A stretch of DNA of 64,000 bases from Pycnopodia helianthoides (GCA_032158295.1 CM063246.1:4125371-4189370), one strand, 5' to 3'. Shown: positions 1 to 12,802, counted from the first letter of the stretch. The notes: generated by a model from the sequence alone, not told the origin. Numbers and translations are program-made.

Positions 1-172
1 AACCTTCATTCGGCCTTGGTGATGTAGTCGATGTAAAGTTGCAAGAATAGGCTGAACCTTTGCCCATGCCCTCGGGACGGAGACACCTATAACTCGAAGA
101 CACTTAAAGTTGACCATGGTCAATATTGCAGCGTAGCGGGGCGCCAGGGAGCTAAGCCGCGGTAAAAGTGTG

Positions 173-300
173 GGGTGCACCACACTATTTAAAATAAGCT
201 CCCTTTATAATATAGCAACCAGTGCTAAAATACTACTCAAAAATAACTCGAACAAATATTCAAAAGTCTCTCCGGCTCTTGAAATTAAATGAAATAGTTT
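173..300. mobile_element. Possible left-end remnant of family J
   Basis: GGTGCACCACACTATTT, then CTCCC, ATATTCAAAA and AGTCTC occur in the same order as the left end of the element at 9679. No right end was found. Confidence 0.35.
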
Positions 301-432
301 TTCTGCGAACTAAACTTTATTTTTATTTTTCAATTTTTAGTAGGAAAACTGGTAAACTGGTCTGACTCTATCTCATTTTCCTGCAAAATGGGGTAATTTT
401 TAGAGGGGCTAGTGTATTCCAAATTCTCCAGG

Positions 433-2567
433 TTGAAAGGGAACAACCCCGTCACAGGAGCACACTATCGAACCATTTCTCAACAATCCACAAATGCCAT
501 GACCTTCCAATCTTTGATTTTTACAGAAAAAAGGGGGTTGGCGCATGATTTTTCTCTCTGTTTAATTTAGTGTCCTTTGGGGTGGACGAGGAGATTGATG
601 CCGCCAGGAGTTGGTTCCGTATAAAGAACCAATTTCTGCAGACTGTGAGGAGGGAGGATGTCACTTTGTTTTATTCCTCTCTTTGGTTTCTCATGCATTT
701 TATTTCCGCTTCTTGGTCAGACTGTATTTCACAAGTACATCGCCAATTTGACAGGAAAGGAGTAGAAAAATAAACCAGAAAATAATTAGTGGATAATAAC
801 AACGAAAACGGACATTTGCATTGCCCAATACCTTTACGAATATACTCTACTGCGCATTACAAAAAAATACAAAAAAACAAGTGCCCCCCAAAAAATATAC
901 AAATGTGCAATAGATAGCACATTATAAATTCCAATTTAATGATATATATATTGAAAAATTATGTATACAGTGGAAATCCATCAATGATAATTGAATTTAA
1001 ATGAAATCCGGAATTTATGTGCATACATACACAAAATGTTTACATTTTGTGAACGGCAATTATGATGAAAGTGTTGGTCGTGTCAAAGCATCGGACTAAC
1101 TTCATCTTTTGAAAAATGATATCATGATTGATGAAGTGACCTATATCTTTCCAGAATTTTTTCGAAGATACGAAGGGGAGCAATCAATCGGGCATAAGTC
1201 ATCTTGAGATAATGGTGGACACAATGCTATGACGTTATTACTATAGGTTTGGGTAAATTTATCTGTATACACACCCAAACCAAACAGTGCACTCCGTTCG
1301 GATTGACTCCAGTGGCTTCCGTTCCTGCTTTTCAGCTCTTGAAAACCCGGACCGGAACCCTTCTTTGTTTGGGGTTTATCAGCCCCGGCGTGGGTTTATG
1401 ATGGGGGTTTTCCTCCCACATCTAAAACTAATAATTTCTTCATAATCTTCTCAACACACTGATTATCTTTAGGGCTACAGTGCTATTCACTTTTGAAGGT
1501 CCCCTGGTGTCATTACCAGAAAGATTTGGCTGACTTTGTTTTTCTCCATATTCAGAAACATACCCTCATTACCCCTGGGAAGGGTCGCCATATAATGATG
1601 TACATAACAACATGAACTAAGAAGCGGAAGTGCGTGGTATATTAGATCTTATATTACGTAAATAGGTGTTACCTAGTTTCGACTACAGGGGGCTGTGACG
1701 TAACTCGGCCTCTCATTGCATGGAGTATCCCCTGCCTGAACGCATGGGGGTTGTATCGGTGATTGTTTTTTTTTTCCGCGCCAAATTGTTTGAAAGGGCT
1801 CTGGGCTCCGTGCCTTGCGGTCACTACCTGCCGACCCGATGACTAGACGGGGCTTATCATTTTCCGCAGACAACAACTAAAATACATTTGTCGCACGATC
1901 GCTTTGGGGAAACAATTTTTTGTGAACTGAAATCTCATCATATGATATGAGTAAACATTGTCATTTATTATTATTTGGTGTTATTTAGTCTATGGTTTTA
2001 TCTTTGGAGAATACAAGACACTGTTTTAATGGTTCATCTTAAGGCCATGTTATTAAGACAATAGTTGGCTAACTTAAGATCACCAACAACCGTACCTTCT
2101 TTTTGCGTCTTTGACCTTATCTTCGATGTAAAACAAACCAGGAAAAAGGTGTTAGTATGTACTTGCATGTTCCCTTATTCATGCCCCATCAAGACATCTC
2201 CTGTGACCATCCTAACTGACAAATACACACTGCAGCGATGACTCGAGGATGATGCTTTAAACCCAAGTGTAACGATTCGGCTTTTCAGGGGACTGGCAGA
2301 ACTTATCACTTTGTCGAACAGTCTCTTTAACCGATTTATACGCTTCTCTGTATTTGGCAGCCTCTTTGCGGGACATATTTCTTTGTTTGCACGCCCTGTT
2401 TTAACGTCTCTCCAAAAAAAAGAAAGTACCGAATTCAACCATCATTGAGGCCAAGTGTCATCGGAGCATTTTCTAAGAAGACGACGTGTAATTCCGACAC
2501 AATGCAATAATCACCTGATTGTCACTTTCGAGATTGTCTAAATATACCGTCCCAGCGTCCTTTCCAG
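433..2567. other. Unassigned AT-rich DNA
   Basis: Apart from the SINE fragment at 1365-1432 I see no gene, no long ORF and no repeat I can match elsewhere in the window. There are short A and T runs. Confidence 0.5.
1365..1432 (+). mobile_element. SINE 3'-end fragment
   Basis: GCGTGGGTTTATG, GGGGGTTTTCCTCCCACATC and TAAAAC match the 3' part of the SINE at 47575. The head is absent. Confidence 0.5.
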
Positions 2568-2596
2568 CCCCCCCCCCCCCCCCTCTCTCTCTCTCC
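2568..2596 (+). repeat. Poly-C followed by (CT)n
   Basis: A run of about 16 C, then seven CT units. Confidence 0.95.
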
Positions 2597-2934
2597 TTAG
2601 CTGGGGCGACTATGGAGTCTCTCTTACCGGCGGGAAAAATTGAGAAGGAGGCGGGGTGGGGGACGTAAGATGAGGCTGCTGTCATGGACTGAGTGTCAAG
2701 CTAACAGTCAAATGTCCACCTTAAAAATCGTATATTTCAATTGCACTATTCCACGTATGAACCGTGTTGGCGTGAAGCAAAACGGACATACAGGAAGACC
2801 TGCATTTTGTTTATGTATGGGAACACTTTGACTTGAGGTCAGACGGGTTTTCAACCAAAGTTCTGTGTGGTATTTGAAGGCTTCATCACAGTATGAGGTC
2901 AGCAACGACACCATTATTACACAGTGTTACTTTA

Positions 2935-3955
2935 TGGCATGGCATTGATACAGAATGGTATTATACAAAGCTGCAGAATGAAATGTCCATGATGTAACAT
3001 GATGAAAACTCAATGTTACAGAGTGAAATCACCACAAGCGCTATAGTACAGAATGCAGTAGAATACAAAATAAATAACACTGTTGCATGATCAAATCGAC
3101 TAAGTCGTAACCTTATTGAGTTCCAATGTTGCGGATTTAAGTAGTAATATTACAGAATTAAACAGCAATGTAACAGAATGAATTTTCATTGTTACAGGGT
3201 GAAATGAATTAATTTGTAACTGAACTGAATATCAATGTCACAGAATATAATTTCAGCATTGCATAAAGTTACCTCTGGTCCCATTTAGAGGTTTTTCAAC
3301 AAAAACATTAAAATGGATCCAACTATTTTACCTTACCATTGTGTGAAAGTCAAATTCATGTGACGGATATGTACCGGCCGGCGGCCATCTTGTTTTTCTC
3401 TCGTTCAAACGTGTACTAACCAAACCGAGGCTGAAAGGACAAATATAGCCTGGCCCAACCCGGCAGTGCAAGAATCTGTATCCAGTAATGCTGATACAGA
3501 CGGAGTAATCCTGTTTAACATTGAGATTTCATTCTGTAACATTTGAATTTCATTCTGCGTTATATTGCCATTTTATTCTGTAACACTGACATTCAATTGG
3601 GCGACCAAGGGATTTAATCATGTATCAATGTCATTCCATTCTGTTTAACCATTGCCATTTCATTCTGTAATACTGAAATTCAACGGGGCAACAAAGTAAT
3701 TTCGTTATGCAGGAATGTCATTTAATTCTGTGTAGCATTGCCATTTCATTCTGTAATACTGAAATTCAGTGGGGCAACAGAGTAATTTCATTATGCATGC
3801 AGGAATGTCATTTCATTCTGTGAAACATTGTCATTTCATTCTGTAATACTAAAATTCATGGGCAACAAAGTCAATCATGTAAATGTCATTCCATTCTGTG
3901 TAAACATATTATTCTGTAACATTTGGACGCCCTGCTGCGTACTGTGTAAATCATT
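2935..3955. repeat. Inverted satellite block
   Basis: The left arm (about 2935-3260) is full of ACAGAATGAAAT-type words and the right arm (about 3520-3955) of their inverse ATTTCATTCTGT. The centre (3260-3520) contains a reverse ATGGCGGC-type end-repeat at 3383-3455. The layout suggests a transposon whose ends are arrays of short repeats. Confidence 0.65.
3565..3925 (+). repeat. Tandem satellite, unit about 86-90 bp, four copies
   Basis: CATTTCATTCTGTAATACT or a close variant recurs at 3569, 3656, 3742 and 3832, spacing 87, 86 and 90. Between them GGGGCAACAAAGTAATTTC and AGGAATGTCATT are repeated. Confidence 0.75.
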
Positions 3956-4383
3956 CTGTCAATGGTTAAAATAAGGCTGAAATTGAATTGGATCGGTTTA
4001 CAATATTTTTTATCAAAACATCAACAGGAGGTTATATCTTACATCTGATAATATGATATTTCGCCTTTCCGTCTTGAAGATAAATTGTGTTCTGTCGACG
4101 GATGGAACACAGTTCCTCACTGGAAGAGACTGAATAAAGAATTTGAAGCTTGTCTCTCCTGTAATTTAACCCGAAATTATTTTAGTTTCACGCAGTGTGT
4201 TGTAAAAAAAAAGTGTGCGCAGTAAAAACAAAATTATATTTTTAGGTTTGGAATACAATATTGTTACAAAAACTGTCCCTTAATTGAGGCAGTTTATGTA
4301 TCGAGCTAGGAGGAATCACAATTTTTTATCCGGAAAATATTACGTTTATTATATTCATCGGCTTTTTTGTGAGGAAAATATAT

Positions 4384-4777
4384 TTAAAGGAACATTACAG
4401 AATTGGTAAGAAAAAAACTTGTAAAATATATACTTTTGATCACAGATTTACATAAAACTTACACGGCTAATGATGATGATAGTAGAAAACATCCCCTGAA
4501 ATATTTCTGTCTGAAATGCCATATTTGATGAGAAATTAATAAACTAATTTTCCGATTTGAGTTTATCGCTCAGTGAGCGTTTTATTCATTTGTTGAACCT
4601 ATATGATTTCATGCAAATGTGTAATCGGTTTTTCACTATTTTCTCGTGACCCAGATGGCCGATCGATCTCAAACTTCTACAGGTTTGTCAGTTTATGTAT
4701 ATGGTGGATTACATAAAGTGCTTACACTGCCAGCAACTGTTTTATTAGCAAAAACCAATTGTGTAATGTTCCTTTAA
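4384..4777 (+). mobile_element. Family A TTAA-flanked MITE, copy 1
   Basis: This 394-bp non-coding element starts TTAA-AGGAACATTACAGAATTGG and ends with the inverted form CCAATT..TAATGTTCCT-TTAA. TTAA on both sides is the target duplication typical of piggyBac-type transposons. It contains no transposase and is therefore non-autonomous. Three further full-length copies lie at 19529, 28510 and 29036. Internal landmarks are ATGATGATGATAGTAGAAAAC, TCGCTCAGTGAGCG (a palindrome) and GGCCGATCGATCTC. Confidence 0.85.
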
Positions 4778-5369
4778 TCAGACCAAGGGTCAACTCAGTT
4801 TTGTTACCAATGCCACGCCGTTGTGGTTAATGGCATAGCTGTTGACTGCCTCATTTTTGCCTGTACGTTGTGGTGGTTTTGTTTTTGTTTTGTTCAACCG
4901 TGCGAACCTTTACAACAATTATTATTTTCTGAAACCCACCGTGGGTGGAACACTCTCGTGTCAACCTCGATGCTATTTTTGAGATTAATTTTAGTATTCA
5001 GCGTATGTCATTATGATACTAACGTCGTTATATTATAGTTTTGGAACTATTTATGCAGTGCAATGTTTTGGTTTCAGATATCTTACTGTTACAATGACCA
5101 ATTAATATATGGACCCGTCAATATTATGGAAAGGAAAGTTTAAGGAAAGGGCAAGGTGAAGATTCAATCTATGATGGCTGAATGGAAAGTATTCATTATT
5201 CTTGATAACAGGTTTGACTCAGTCTTTGAAAAAACGGGTGGTGGACTGTTTTGTGGCGAACTTTCGTTGAGGTTTCACATGTGGACAGAGCAAGAGCTAA
5301 ATCTGTGGAACCAAATGGGGCCTATGCCTGTGTATAATTCCTTGCTAACCCATGTTACAGACGCATACC

Positions 5370-5753
5370 TTAAAGGCACTGGACACCTTTGGTAATTGTC
5401 AAAGACCAGTCTTCTCACTTGGTGTATCTCAACATATGTACAAAATAACAAACCTGTGAAAATTTGAACTCAATTGGTCGTCGAAGTTGATAATAATGGA
5501 AGAAAAAACACCCTTGTCACACGAAGTTGTGTGCTTTCAGATGTTTGATTTCGAGACCTCACGCGTGAGGTCTCAAAATCAATTCAAATATTTTACTGAG
5601 AAATTACTTCTTTCTCAAAAACTCTGTTACTTCAGAGGGAGCCGTTTCTCACAATGTTTTATACTATCAACAGCTCTCCATTGCTCGTTACCAAGTAAGT
5701 TTTTATGCTAACAATTATTTTGAGTAATTACCAATAGTGTCCAGTGCCTTTAA
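5370..5753 (+). mobile_element. Family B TTAA-flanked MITE, copy 1
   Basis: A 384-bp element bounded by TTAA (5370-5373 and 5750-5753). The TIRs begin AGGCACTGGACAC and end with the inverse GTGTCCAGTGCCT. A long internal palindrome GAGACCTCACGCGTGAGGTC (around 5555-5575) marks the centre. It shares ACAGGTTTG-type internal blocks with families A and C. Its right TTAA is the left TTAA of the next element. Confidence 0.85.
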
Positions 5754-6112
5754 AGGAAAGGGTGTGTACAACATTGGTAATATTGAAAATATAAATGTTC
5801 ACAGATCTGCACATAACTTATAAATGGTATAAAGATGATCATGGTGGTAAACTTCACTTGAAATAGTTTCGCTTGAAATGCTATATAGTTTTTAGGAAAT
5901 GAGTAAAACAATTAGTCTTTATCGCGCGTGTCCAAAACCCGATGTTTGAAAACAGTGAAAACATATAACGGGTTTGTTCACTGTTTTCTCATGACTCCCA
6001 AGACCGATTGAGCTTAACATTTCATAGGTTTGTTATTTCATGTATATGTTGGGTCACATAAAGTGCGGATACTAGTCTTTGAAAAATAACCAATGTTGTA
6101 CATGTGCTTTAA
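5750..6112 (+). mobile_element. Family C TTAA-flanked MITE, copy 1
   Basis: A 363-bp element with TTAA at 5750-5753 (shared with the family B element on its left) and 6109-6112. The termini carry GTACAACATTGG and its inverse CCAATGTTGTAC. Internally there is a TTTTCACTGTTTTC / GAAAACAGTGAAAA dyad. Confidence 0.8.
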
Positions 6113-6647
6113 GCGTGGATTTTTTTCAATCTTCTGCTGTAAGCGCAGGTTTGTTGCTTGGATCCACGTGTTTAATTTTTCTATACCAAATCCGTGTCAT
6201 TTCATTGGTGGAACACGCGTCACTTGCCATCCTTCATTTTAGCCATGTATGCTGCCGCCACTCTCAACAATTTAATATAGGAGTCCTATATCATTATTAT
6301 AGGACGCTTCGGACGCTTGGCAGTGTATTTTTCAAAATAATCGTTTCCCCCCCGTTTGTCCGTCCCAACGAGGCAAGGTCGTGAGACAGTGGACAAGGTT
6401 GTTGTCAATACACAGAGTAATCAACGTTGTTTAGAAGTTGGTGTTTTTTTTTTATTTAGAATGGATGTTCAGAGTGTGTGGTGGATGAGTTTCCATGTCT
6501 ATTTTGTGTTTGTTGTGAACAAATTTCCAATGAAAAGGAACTAGAGTGTGAGTTATAAAAGTATACATACAGAATGCATTTCGTTCGTGCTTTGTAGCGT
6601 TTGACGTTGGTGCAAGATGTCAGTATGTACATGTATGGACCTTATGT

Positions 6648-6800
6648 GTCGACGTCATCTCGCCGTTATCTTTTAATGATGTAAAACAATGACGAAACGA
6701 AGGGAAACGCTCACCTGTACGCGCGGCGCACAGGACGGGTCAATGAGCAACCTTCTTTTAACCTCCAGCCGAGGGCGCCCTACTCAAATGACGTCATGTA
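6648..6800 (-). mobile_element. Family M repeat bracketed by CRE-like palindromes, copy 1
   Basis: The reverse complement of this segment matches 22113-22262 block by block: TGACGTCATTTGAGTA, GCGCCCTCGGCTGGAGGT, AGAAGGTTGC, CTGTGCGCCGCGCGTA and GATGACGTC. Both ends carry a GACGTCA core (6651-6657 and 6790-6796). Confidence 0.6.
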
Positions 6801-7553
6801 CATCAGTTCTATCCGAATTCAACTCCTAGACCTATATAGGCCGACCTTCCCACTGAACATCACAGCCCGAGTTTTTGCCAACCAAGTTTAGAAAACTATG
6901 GGAAGCCATAAATGCAAAACAGTTTGTAACAATGTTACACAAATATTTTTAAAATAGTGTCGAATTTGTTGGAAACAAAGCACCAATCATGGGATGTACT
7001 TTGTTAGATGAAAGTTTGCAGAAATGTTGAATTTTGCCACATCTGTTGACACGATTGAACGTTTTGCCGACATTCGGCCGTCCATGCCAATCAGCGCAGT
7101 TTGTTTATCATCAATAGAAAGGTAACAACTGATGCTCAACTTTGACGTTTTATATATCGACGTACGAGCAAGGAAAAACTGTCGCTCTTTATCTGTAGTA
7201 CATTCAACAGGCAACCTCGTCCCAGGGTGTGTCGAGCAGTACGAGGTTGACCGCTCTCTCACCTGGTATTGGATCATTTGCATATCCAACAATTTTGGAT
7301 ACGTATGCAAATTAGGCCAGTCTGGCTGCTTTTTGAAATTCACATCTTCGTCATGCTCTCGTGGTCCAGTACCAGATTTGATAGCCTGTTTGTACATTGA
7401 CTGTTTTGACAAAGGTTAACATTTGGTTGTCCAATCACGGTCTGAGTAAGGAGTTTCCCTCCCAGGGTTTACTATTGTAAACATGTTGGAAATAAAGTAA
7501 ACCATGGGGACGAGGTTGATCCAACAAGTTACTCTTGCTGAGGGTTTTTTCAA

Positions 7554-7754
7554 CCAGTGTCCGATTTCATAGAGCTGCTGAAGCACACAAATTGACTGAG
7601 TACAACAAGATAATGCTGACCGCCAGAATAACGTTACCAGCCAAACTATCATGTCACTTGTACCATCTGTGACTGGTATCCTGCTCATTTTATTTGCTTA
7701 ACAGAATAATTGTTCAGCAATAATGTGCTGCTTCTATGAAACTGGGCCCAGTGG
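7554..7754. mobile_element. Family P palindromic element (GGGCCCAATTTCATAGAGCTGCT type), copy 1
   Basis: The ends CCAGTGTCCGATTTCATAGA and CTATGAAACTGGGCCCAGTGG are inverted, as are internal blocks (AACGTTACCAGCCAAACT). TCAA flanks both sides, a possible 4-bp target duplication. It is about 201 bp, related to the elements at 32223 and 48392. Confidence 0.7.
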
Positions 7755-8688
7755 TCAAACCGTAACAGACAAGTGTTGTTGTGTGAGGTCTCCATGGTTG
7801 AAATTGTGCCGGTTGAAAACGACAACAATGACTCCGAGATTTATGCAGGACCGGTTCTGTTGGTCTCTGACAATGAAACGTAGCCCACAAAAAGAGAATC
7901 AGTGCGTTCATTTTGTTGGGGAAACTTATCCCCCACCCTCTTTGACATGCATATTTAGGGGACCCGTGTCACCTTTTGTATAACTCCAATCTCCACTGCA
8001 GACTGCCCCATCCGTACATCGCCTAGTAAGATTCCATTTCCGGTATTGAAAATTTATTCCAACAGCAAATTGCAAGCTGAAGTGAGTCAATACTGCTAGA
8101 ACCCAAAACCCATATGCAATATGCAAGCTGTTTGTTTGACTGTAAACAATATCAGATAATTGCATTTTCCCTGTTTCAGTACCATTTGTATTTTTCCAGC
8201 CACTAGTATTGTGTAGGTTATATAAAACGGTGGCGCAAACAACAAATATTGGACGGGTGTTGGTGTTGGTTGGGGGGGGGGCATTTACGCAAGTTGTTCC
8301 TTTTGTTCGATTGTTTACTTATCGCCAATATAATTTCTTGCTTTTCACTTGACACGCTGTCATTCTGTGTTTACACGGTGACAGTAAAAAACGACAACCC
8401 AAGGGATAAATATTTGGTGGATCTATTGTTGAAGGCCATCGCATTGTTGAAAACAAAAAGGGGAATGTTTTAAAAACAAACATTTGGTTCGGTGGCCCGA
8501 GGGCTGCAGATTGGGGCTGCGGTGGCAGGTACTCAATACAAGATTAGAAGATCATTATCAATATATGTTTTGTTTTGATCACCGTTGCATTTGCTGCCTT
8601 GAAAACTGCCTCCGTTGTTTTACCGTGCAAGTTTAGTGGGAAAGTTCAACATGGATAACTCATCATTGGTTCCGATTTGTTTTTGTTC

Positions 8689-9052
8689 TTAAAGCACACG
8701 TACAACAGTGGTCATTTCCAAAGACTAGGCCTAGAAACCGCACTTTACGTGACCCAACATATACATGAAATAGCAAACCCGTGAAATGTTGAGCTCAATC
8801 GGTCTTCGGAGTCATGAGAAAACAGTGAAAAAAACCATTAGGCCCTAAATGTTTTCACTGTTTTCAAACATCGGGTGTTGGACACGGACAGTAAAGTTAA
8901 ATTGATTTACTCATTTCCTAAAAAATATATCATTTCAAGCAAAACTATTTCAAGGGAAGGTTTCCACCATGACCACCTATACCATGTAAGTTATGTGCAA
9001 ATCTGTGAACATTTATATTTTCAATCTTACCAATGTTGTACACACCCTTTAA
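8689..9052 (-). mobile_element. Family C TTAA-flanked MITE, copy 2 (reverse)
   Basis: A 364-bp reverse copy with TTAA at 8689-8692 and 9049-9052. The internal AAACAGTGAAAA ... TTTTCACTGTTTTCAAACATC dyad is intact. Confidence 0.8.
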
Positions 9053-9135
9053 AAGAGTATATGTTCAATCGAAGCATGCAGCATGCAATATGCAACCCTT
9101 CTGCCATAGATCAAATTTCATCAAATTAGGTGTCA

Positions 9136-9424
9136 ATTAGAGCACGGGAACAACAATGGTAATTGTCAAACACCAGCATCCGCACTTTGTGTGACCTTTA
9201 ACATATACATGAACTAATAAACCTGTGGATGTTTGAGCTCAATCACTCAAAGGAGTGACGAGAAAAATATTGAAAACCCCCATCATTAAAAAACATTTTA
9301 CTTATTTAAAACAAACTACAGCTTTTCGGGCTTCCCACCACGACCATCTTTAAACCATTTATGTTATGTGCAATCTGTGAAGAACTACATTTTTTCGTTT
9401 TTCAATGTTACCAATGTTGTGCAC
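9136..9424 (-). mobile_element. Family C MITE, copy 3 (diverged, reverse)
   Basis: An older reverse copy, recognised by CAACAATGGTAATTGTCAAA at the left, CATATACATGAA, GAGCTCAATC, and ACCAATGTTGTGCACC at the right. The TTAA ends are eroded. Confidence 0.6.
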
Positions 9425-9678
9425 CGAAAAGTGAGAACAATGAAGAACGGTTTATAATTTGTCATGGATGCACTTGCTAATTTGCTGGCCTGCCTTCTGT
9501 TAAAATCCAACAGCCATCCTTGGAAATATTTCCATCTGAAAATGTCATCATTGAGAAAGTTGTTTGTTTGTCTAATTGTTTCGTGCCTCGGTAAAAGCAA
9601 AGGAAGTTAAATGCCTCAAAAGACAGAACACGGGCCGCAATTAATCCGCATACGAACCACCTTTCGAAGGCGCATGAG

Positions 9679-10160
9679 GATGCACCCCACTAAATTAAAC
9701 TCCCATAGCATACAGTGCAAAATGCAAAATATTCAAAAATACATAAAAAATACTTAGAAGTCTCACAGCTTTTTACGGTAGAAGGGAAATTATTCATTGA
9801 CTCTTGAACTTTAATCCCCTCTCCATTTAATATGGGAAGTCCCAGGGCCCGTCGAGTTATTATCACTCCAAATAAAAACATCCCCTACACAGGTGTAATT
9901 TACAAACGTCCGAGCATCAATCTTGAAAAAATGTCCCTACGCCTCTTGGCAAATAGGCCCATTTATTTCAGGGCCTATTATGTCATCCAAAATACCTCAA
10001 GCTCGAAGTCAACAACCCCCAGGTCACAATTGAGCAAAAAAATTAACACTGTATATTATCCCTTTTCTTTGGCTTTCAAATCTGTCTAGAATATAGGGCC
10101 TACCAAACAAAAATGATTGAGGCCGACGCTCTGTTTACTCCCTTTTTAGTGGGGTGCACC
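9679..10160. mobile_element. Family J TIR element with 6-bp target duplication
   Basis: A 482-bp non-coding element with 16-bp terminal inverted repeats: GATGCACCCCACTAAA at the left and TTTAGTGGGGTGCACC at the right (one mismatch). CATGAG directly flanks both ends (9673-9678 and 10161-10166), a clean 6-bp target duplication. No transposase remains, and I do not recognise the superfamily. Confidence 0.75.
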
Positions 10161-10386
10161 CATGAGTAGCACTTTTAATATGTTCAAGTTTAGTTGTGTA
10201 AGACAATGTTCCCTTTGTCATAAATGAAAAGAATGTATACAACACTCCAATGATGGTCGCTAATCAGAGTGATTTGGCATTGAAACAAGCGCGACCCCTT
10301 TCCCTAGGGTCCCTGCTAAATCCATGCTAAAATTTCCTTGCATTTCTGACTCTCTGTATAGATAGGTTGCAGTATGACGTAAATCG

Positions 10387-10565
10387 GCCATCTTTACGGG
10401 CAGTTTAGAACAAACAGTCGTGCGTTTCGTGTGAGAACGGCGTGCAACACGCGCGCATTTCACGAAACTCATTGCAGGATTGGTCAGTGAACAACGCGGC
10501 TGCGTTAATAAGTTGAGCGTTTGACGCACCTGCAAGCCAAAATGCACTTTGCCCGTAAAGATGGC
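10387..10565. mobile_element. Short TIR element (MITE-like)
   Basis: GGCCATCTTTACGGGCA at the left and the inverse TGCCCGTAAAGATGGC at the right frame about 180 bp rich in CpG and containing ACACGCGCGCATT. It is probably a MITE. No second copy was noticed and no target duplication is clear. Confidence 0.45.
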
Positions 10566-12802
10566 GTCTACTGGGAACTACCTAAAGCTCATATAAAAGA
10601 TATTATCTTGTCCTTTATCCTCCCCATGTCTAAATGTGTACTTGCATCTACTCGCATATAATGAAGTGGACGCGTTTGGGTTTTAAAAAACAACTTCGAC
10701 TTTAAATTAAACCTTCCTTGGTAGAAGTAATCAGGAAATTGACATGAAATGGCGCGCTTGGGGAAAAAAACACTGTTCTGTGACCGCAATCAAATCAAAA
10801 TTTAAGAGAATTGTAGAAACTCAGAGGTTCTTGTTTGCCTGTTTTAAGTTTTGAGTTCATTACATTTTTAAGTCGAGTTCCCAGTTCGTTTTTTTGTTTA
10901 GTTAGTGTTTCGAAATCATATATTTAGTATTTGATTTGTTTTACGAAAGCTAGTTCATAATTTCTCTTCTAGAAGCTCATTCAAAACGCCAACATGAAGC
11001 CTGCGCGCTCTGCGTACGCGAGCGTAGCGTCACAGTAACGGCAAAAAAACACTCAGGAAATTTCGATATTGACCTCAAAAAGATTGTGTTATACCATGGT
11101 ATATCAGGCGAAAGTGTTCATCGGGTAATACTGGTATAACGTTAACCAATAGTAAGCTTTGTGGTGTAAAATAATCATACACAACACTATCAGCAGATAG
11201 GTTTTAGGATGAGAGCCCCATATAAATTTAATTCCTTCCAGGAAAGTATTTCATAAAAATAATTTGCATACAGTCGACCCTAATCACCAGTTTGTACGAG
11301 CGGTCAAACCCCCCAGCTACTCAACTTTTCCTTTTCCACCAAACCTCCCTTTTCACCGGGACCTCCATTTCAACAAACAAAAGGGGACTTAATAAATAAG
11401 GGCGTCCGTTCTTCCATTCACTGACTATCTTGTTTTGTGCGGTGTTTTGTTCCCGTTGAGTGACTCCGTCAACCCACACACACAACACGCACGCAAAAGA
11501 AGTCGGACCACCAGATCTCCCTCCAAAATCACCCATTCGAAAACCAAACTGCCGCGATGATCCGTTATGTAATTCACACTCTGCGGTGGTGGTATGCCCA
11601 TACCCCCGGGGCTCCAAAACCCATATGATTTGTACTGTCGCCAGTGATTTGGTATGTGCATTAAATATGCATGATTGATTTCCACCACCAAAGTGCACAA
11701 TAATCTTTTGGGCGTTTCCCCCCCCCCCCTCTTTCTTTCTTTCTTCCTCTTCGTCTTTTATAATAACGACCCCAAGACCTCGTAGACTGTCTTATGTCAT
11801 CTTGCATTGTTGACGCTAAACTGTGGCATTTGGTTATCAATTTGGCGCCCCCATACCCCCGAGTTATTAATACCTGAAATATGCAGCATATGCCTATTAA
11901 AATTGCGCCTTCTCCGAAAGCTTCAAGGTCCAACCACTTAAAGGGCATTTGGGGGAAGTTTAGAAGTGCGCAAAGTGAGTCAGACGTAATTGATTATGAT
12001 CAGAAAATGGGAATATAATGCGCGGCTTATCTTTTCAGCACCTAGGTCTTAAATAAGAGGCTTTTGGGAAGGAAAGTGACTGTCGTGTGGAGGCAGAGGT
12101 GATAGTTTCGGGATAAGATGATCTGATCGGCGCGTTCTCGTCGATACGTCGCTCGCACCGCGTCTGCTGTTTTTTTTTTTTTTTTGGCGACCGGTTTGTT
12201 TTTTATGAGTGGGCAAATCGGTAATGTTGTTTGGATGAACTCGTGTGTGTCATCGCCGTTGACCTGTTTTTTGTTCCTGGTCCCCTTTTTTTCGCTGTAA
12301 TGAAAAAGAGAAGGAGAATAGAATGGACAATACTGGTTTACCAACGACCTCGGGATACACCTGCGTACATATGATAGAGCACGCGGTTTCCTGGTCTGTT
12401 TGTGAGAGAATCCACCACAGGCTCGGAGTCAGTGTTGACGAGTACACGTAATGTCGTAACCGACATGAGACCCCCATAAACAAATGTCATAATCATTATA
12501 TAATTCTTAGTAAGTCATAAAGAATGCTTTATCCTCGGGTCAGTTTCTGTGTCTTTTCTCTATGGTTTCATTGTGTCATTTCACTGTAACAGAAACCATC
12601 TGCACTTATTATCAATATCATCACAACACCACCGTCATCTTTAAGAAAGATGATACTTCCATCCATCCTTCACCAACTTCTTCACTGTCAAAAATATTAC
12701 AAAAGAAGGTCCCAATAAGAGAGGTATTTTTTGCTTCATTTTATCTAAGTTAGAAAGACATACTCCTCCATACCGTCATAATAATTATGATCTAGCAATA
12801 TG
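10566..12802. other. Unassigned intergenic DNA
   Basis: No gene or matched repeat. It contains homopolymer runs (T run near 12170) and the poly-C/CTTT tract. A 39-codon frame starting at 10541 overlaps the end of a TIR element and is treated as chance. Confidence 0.5.
11719..11748 (+). repeat. Poly-C with CTTT repeats
   Basis: Ten C followed by TCTTTCTTTCTTTCTTCC. Confidence 0.85.

Noticed and set aside
3565..3925. CRISPR array
   Set aside because: The units are ~88-bp imperfect satellite without a repeat-spacer pattern, and everything else in the window is eukaryotic in character.
10541..10660. Small 39-codon frame starting MHFARKDGVYWEL
   Set aside because: It begins inside the terminal repeat of a MITE-like element and has no homologue I can recognise.
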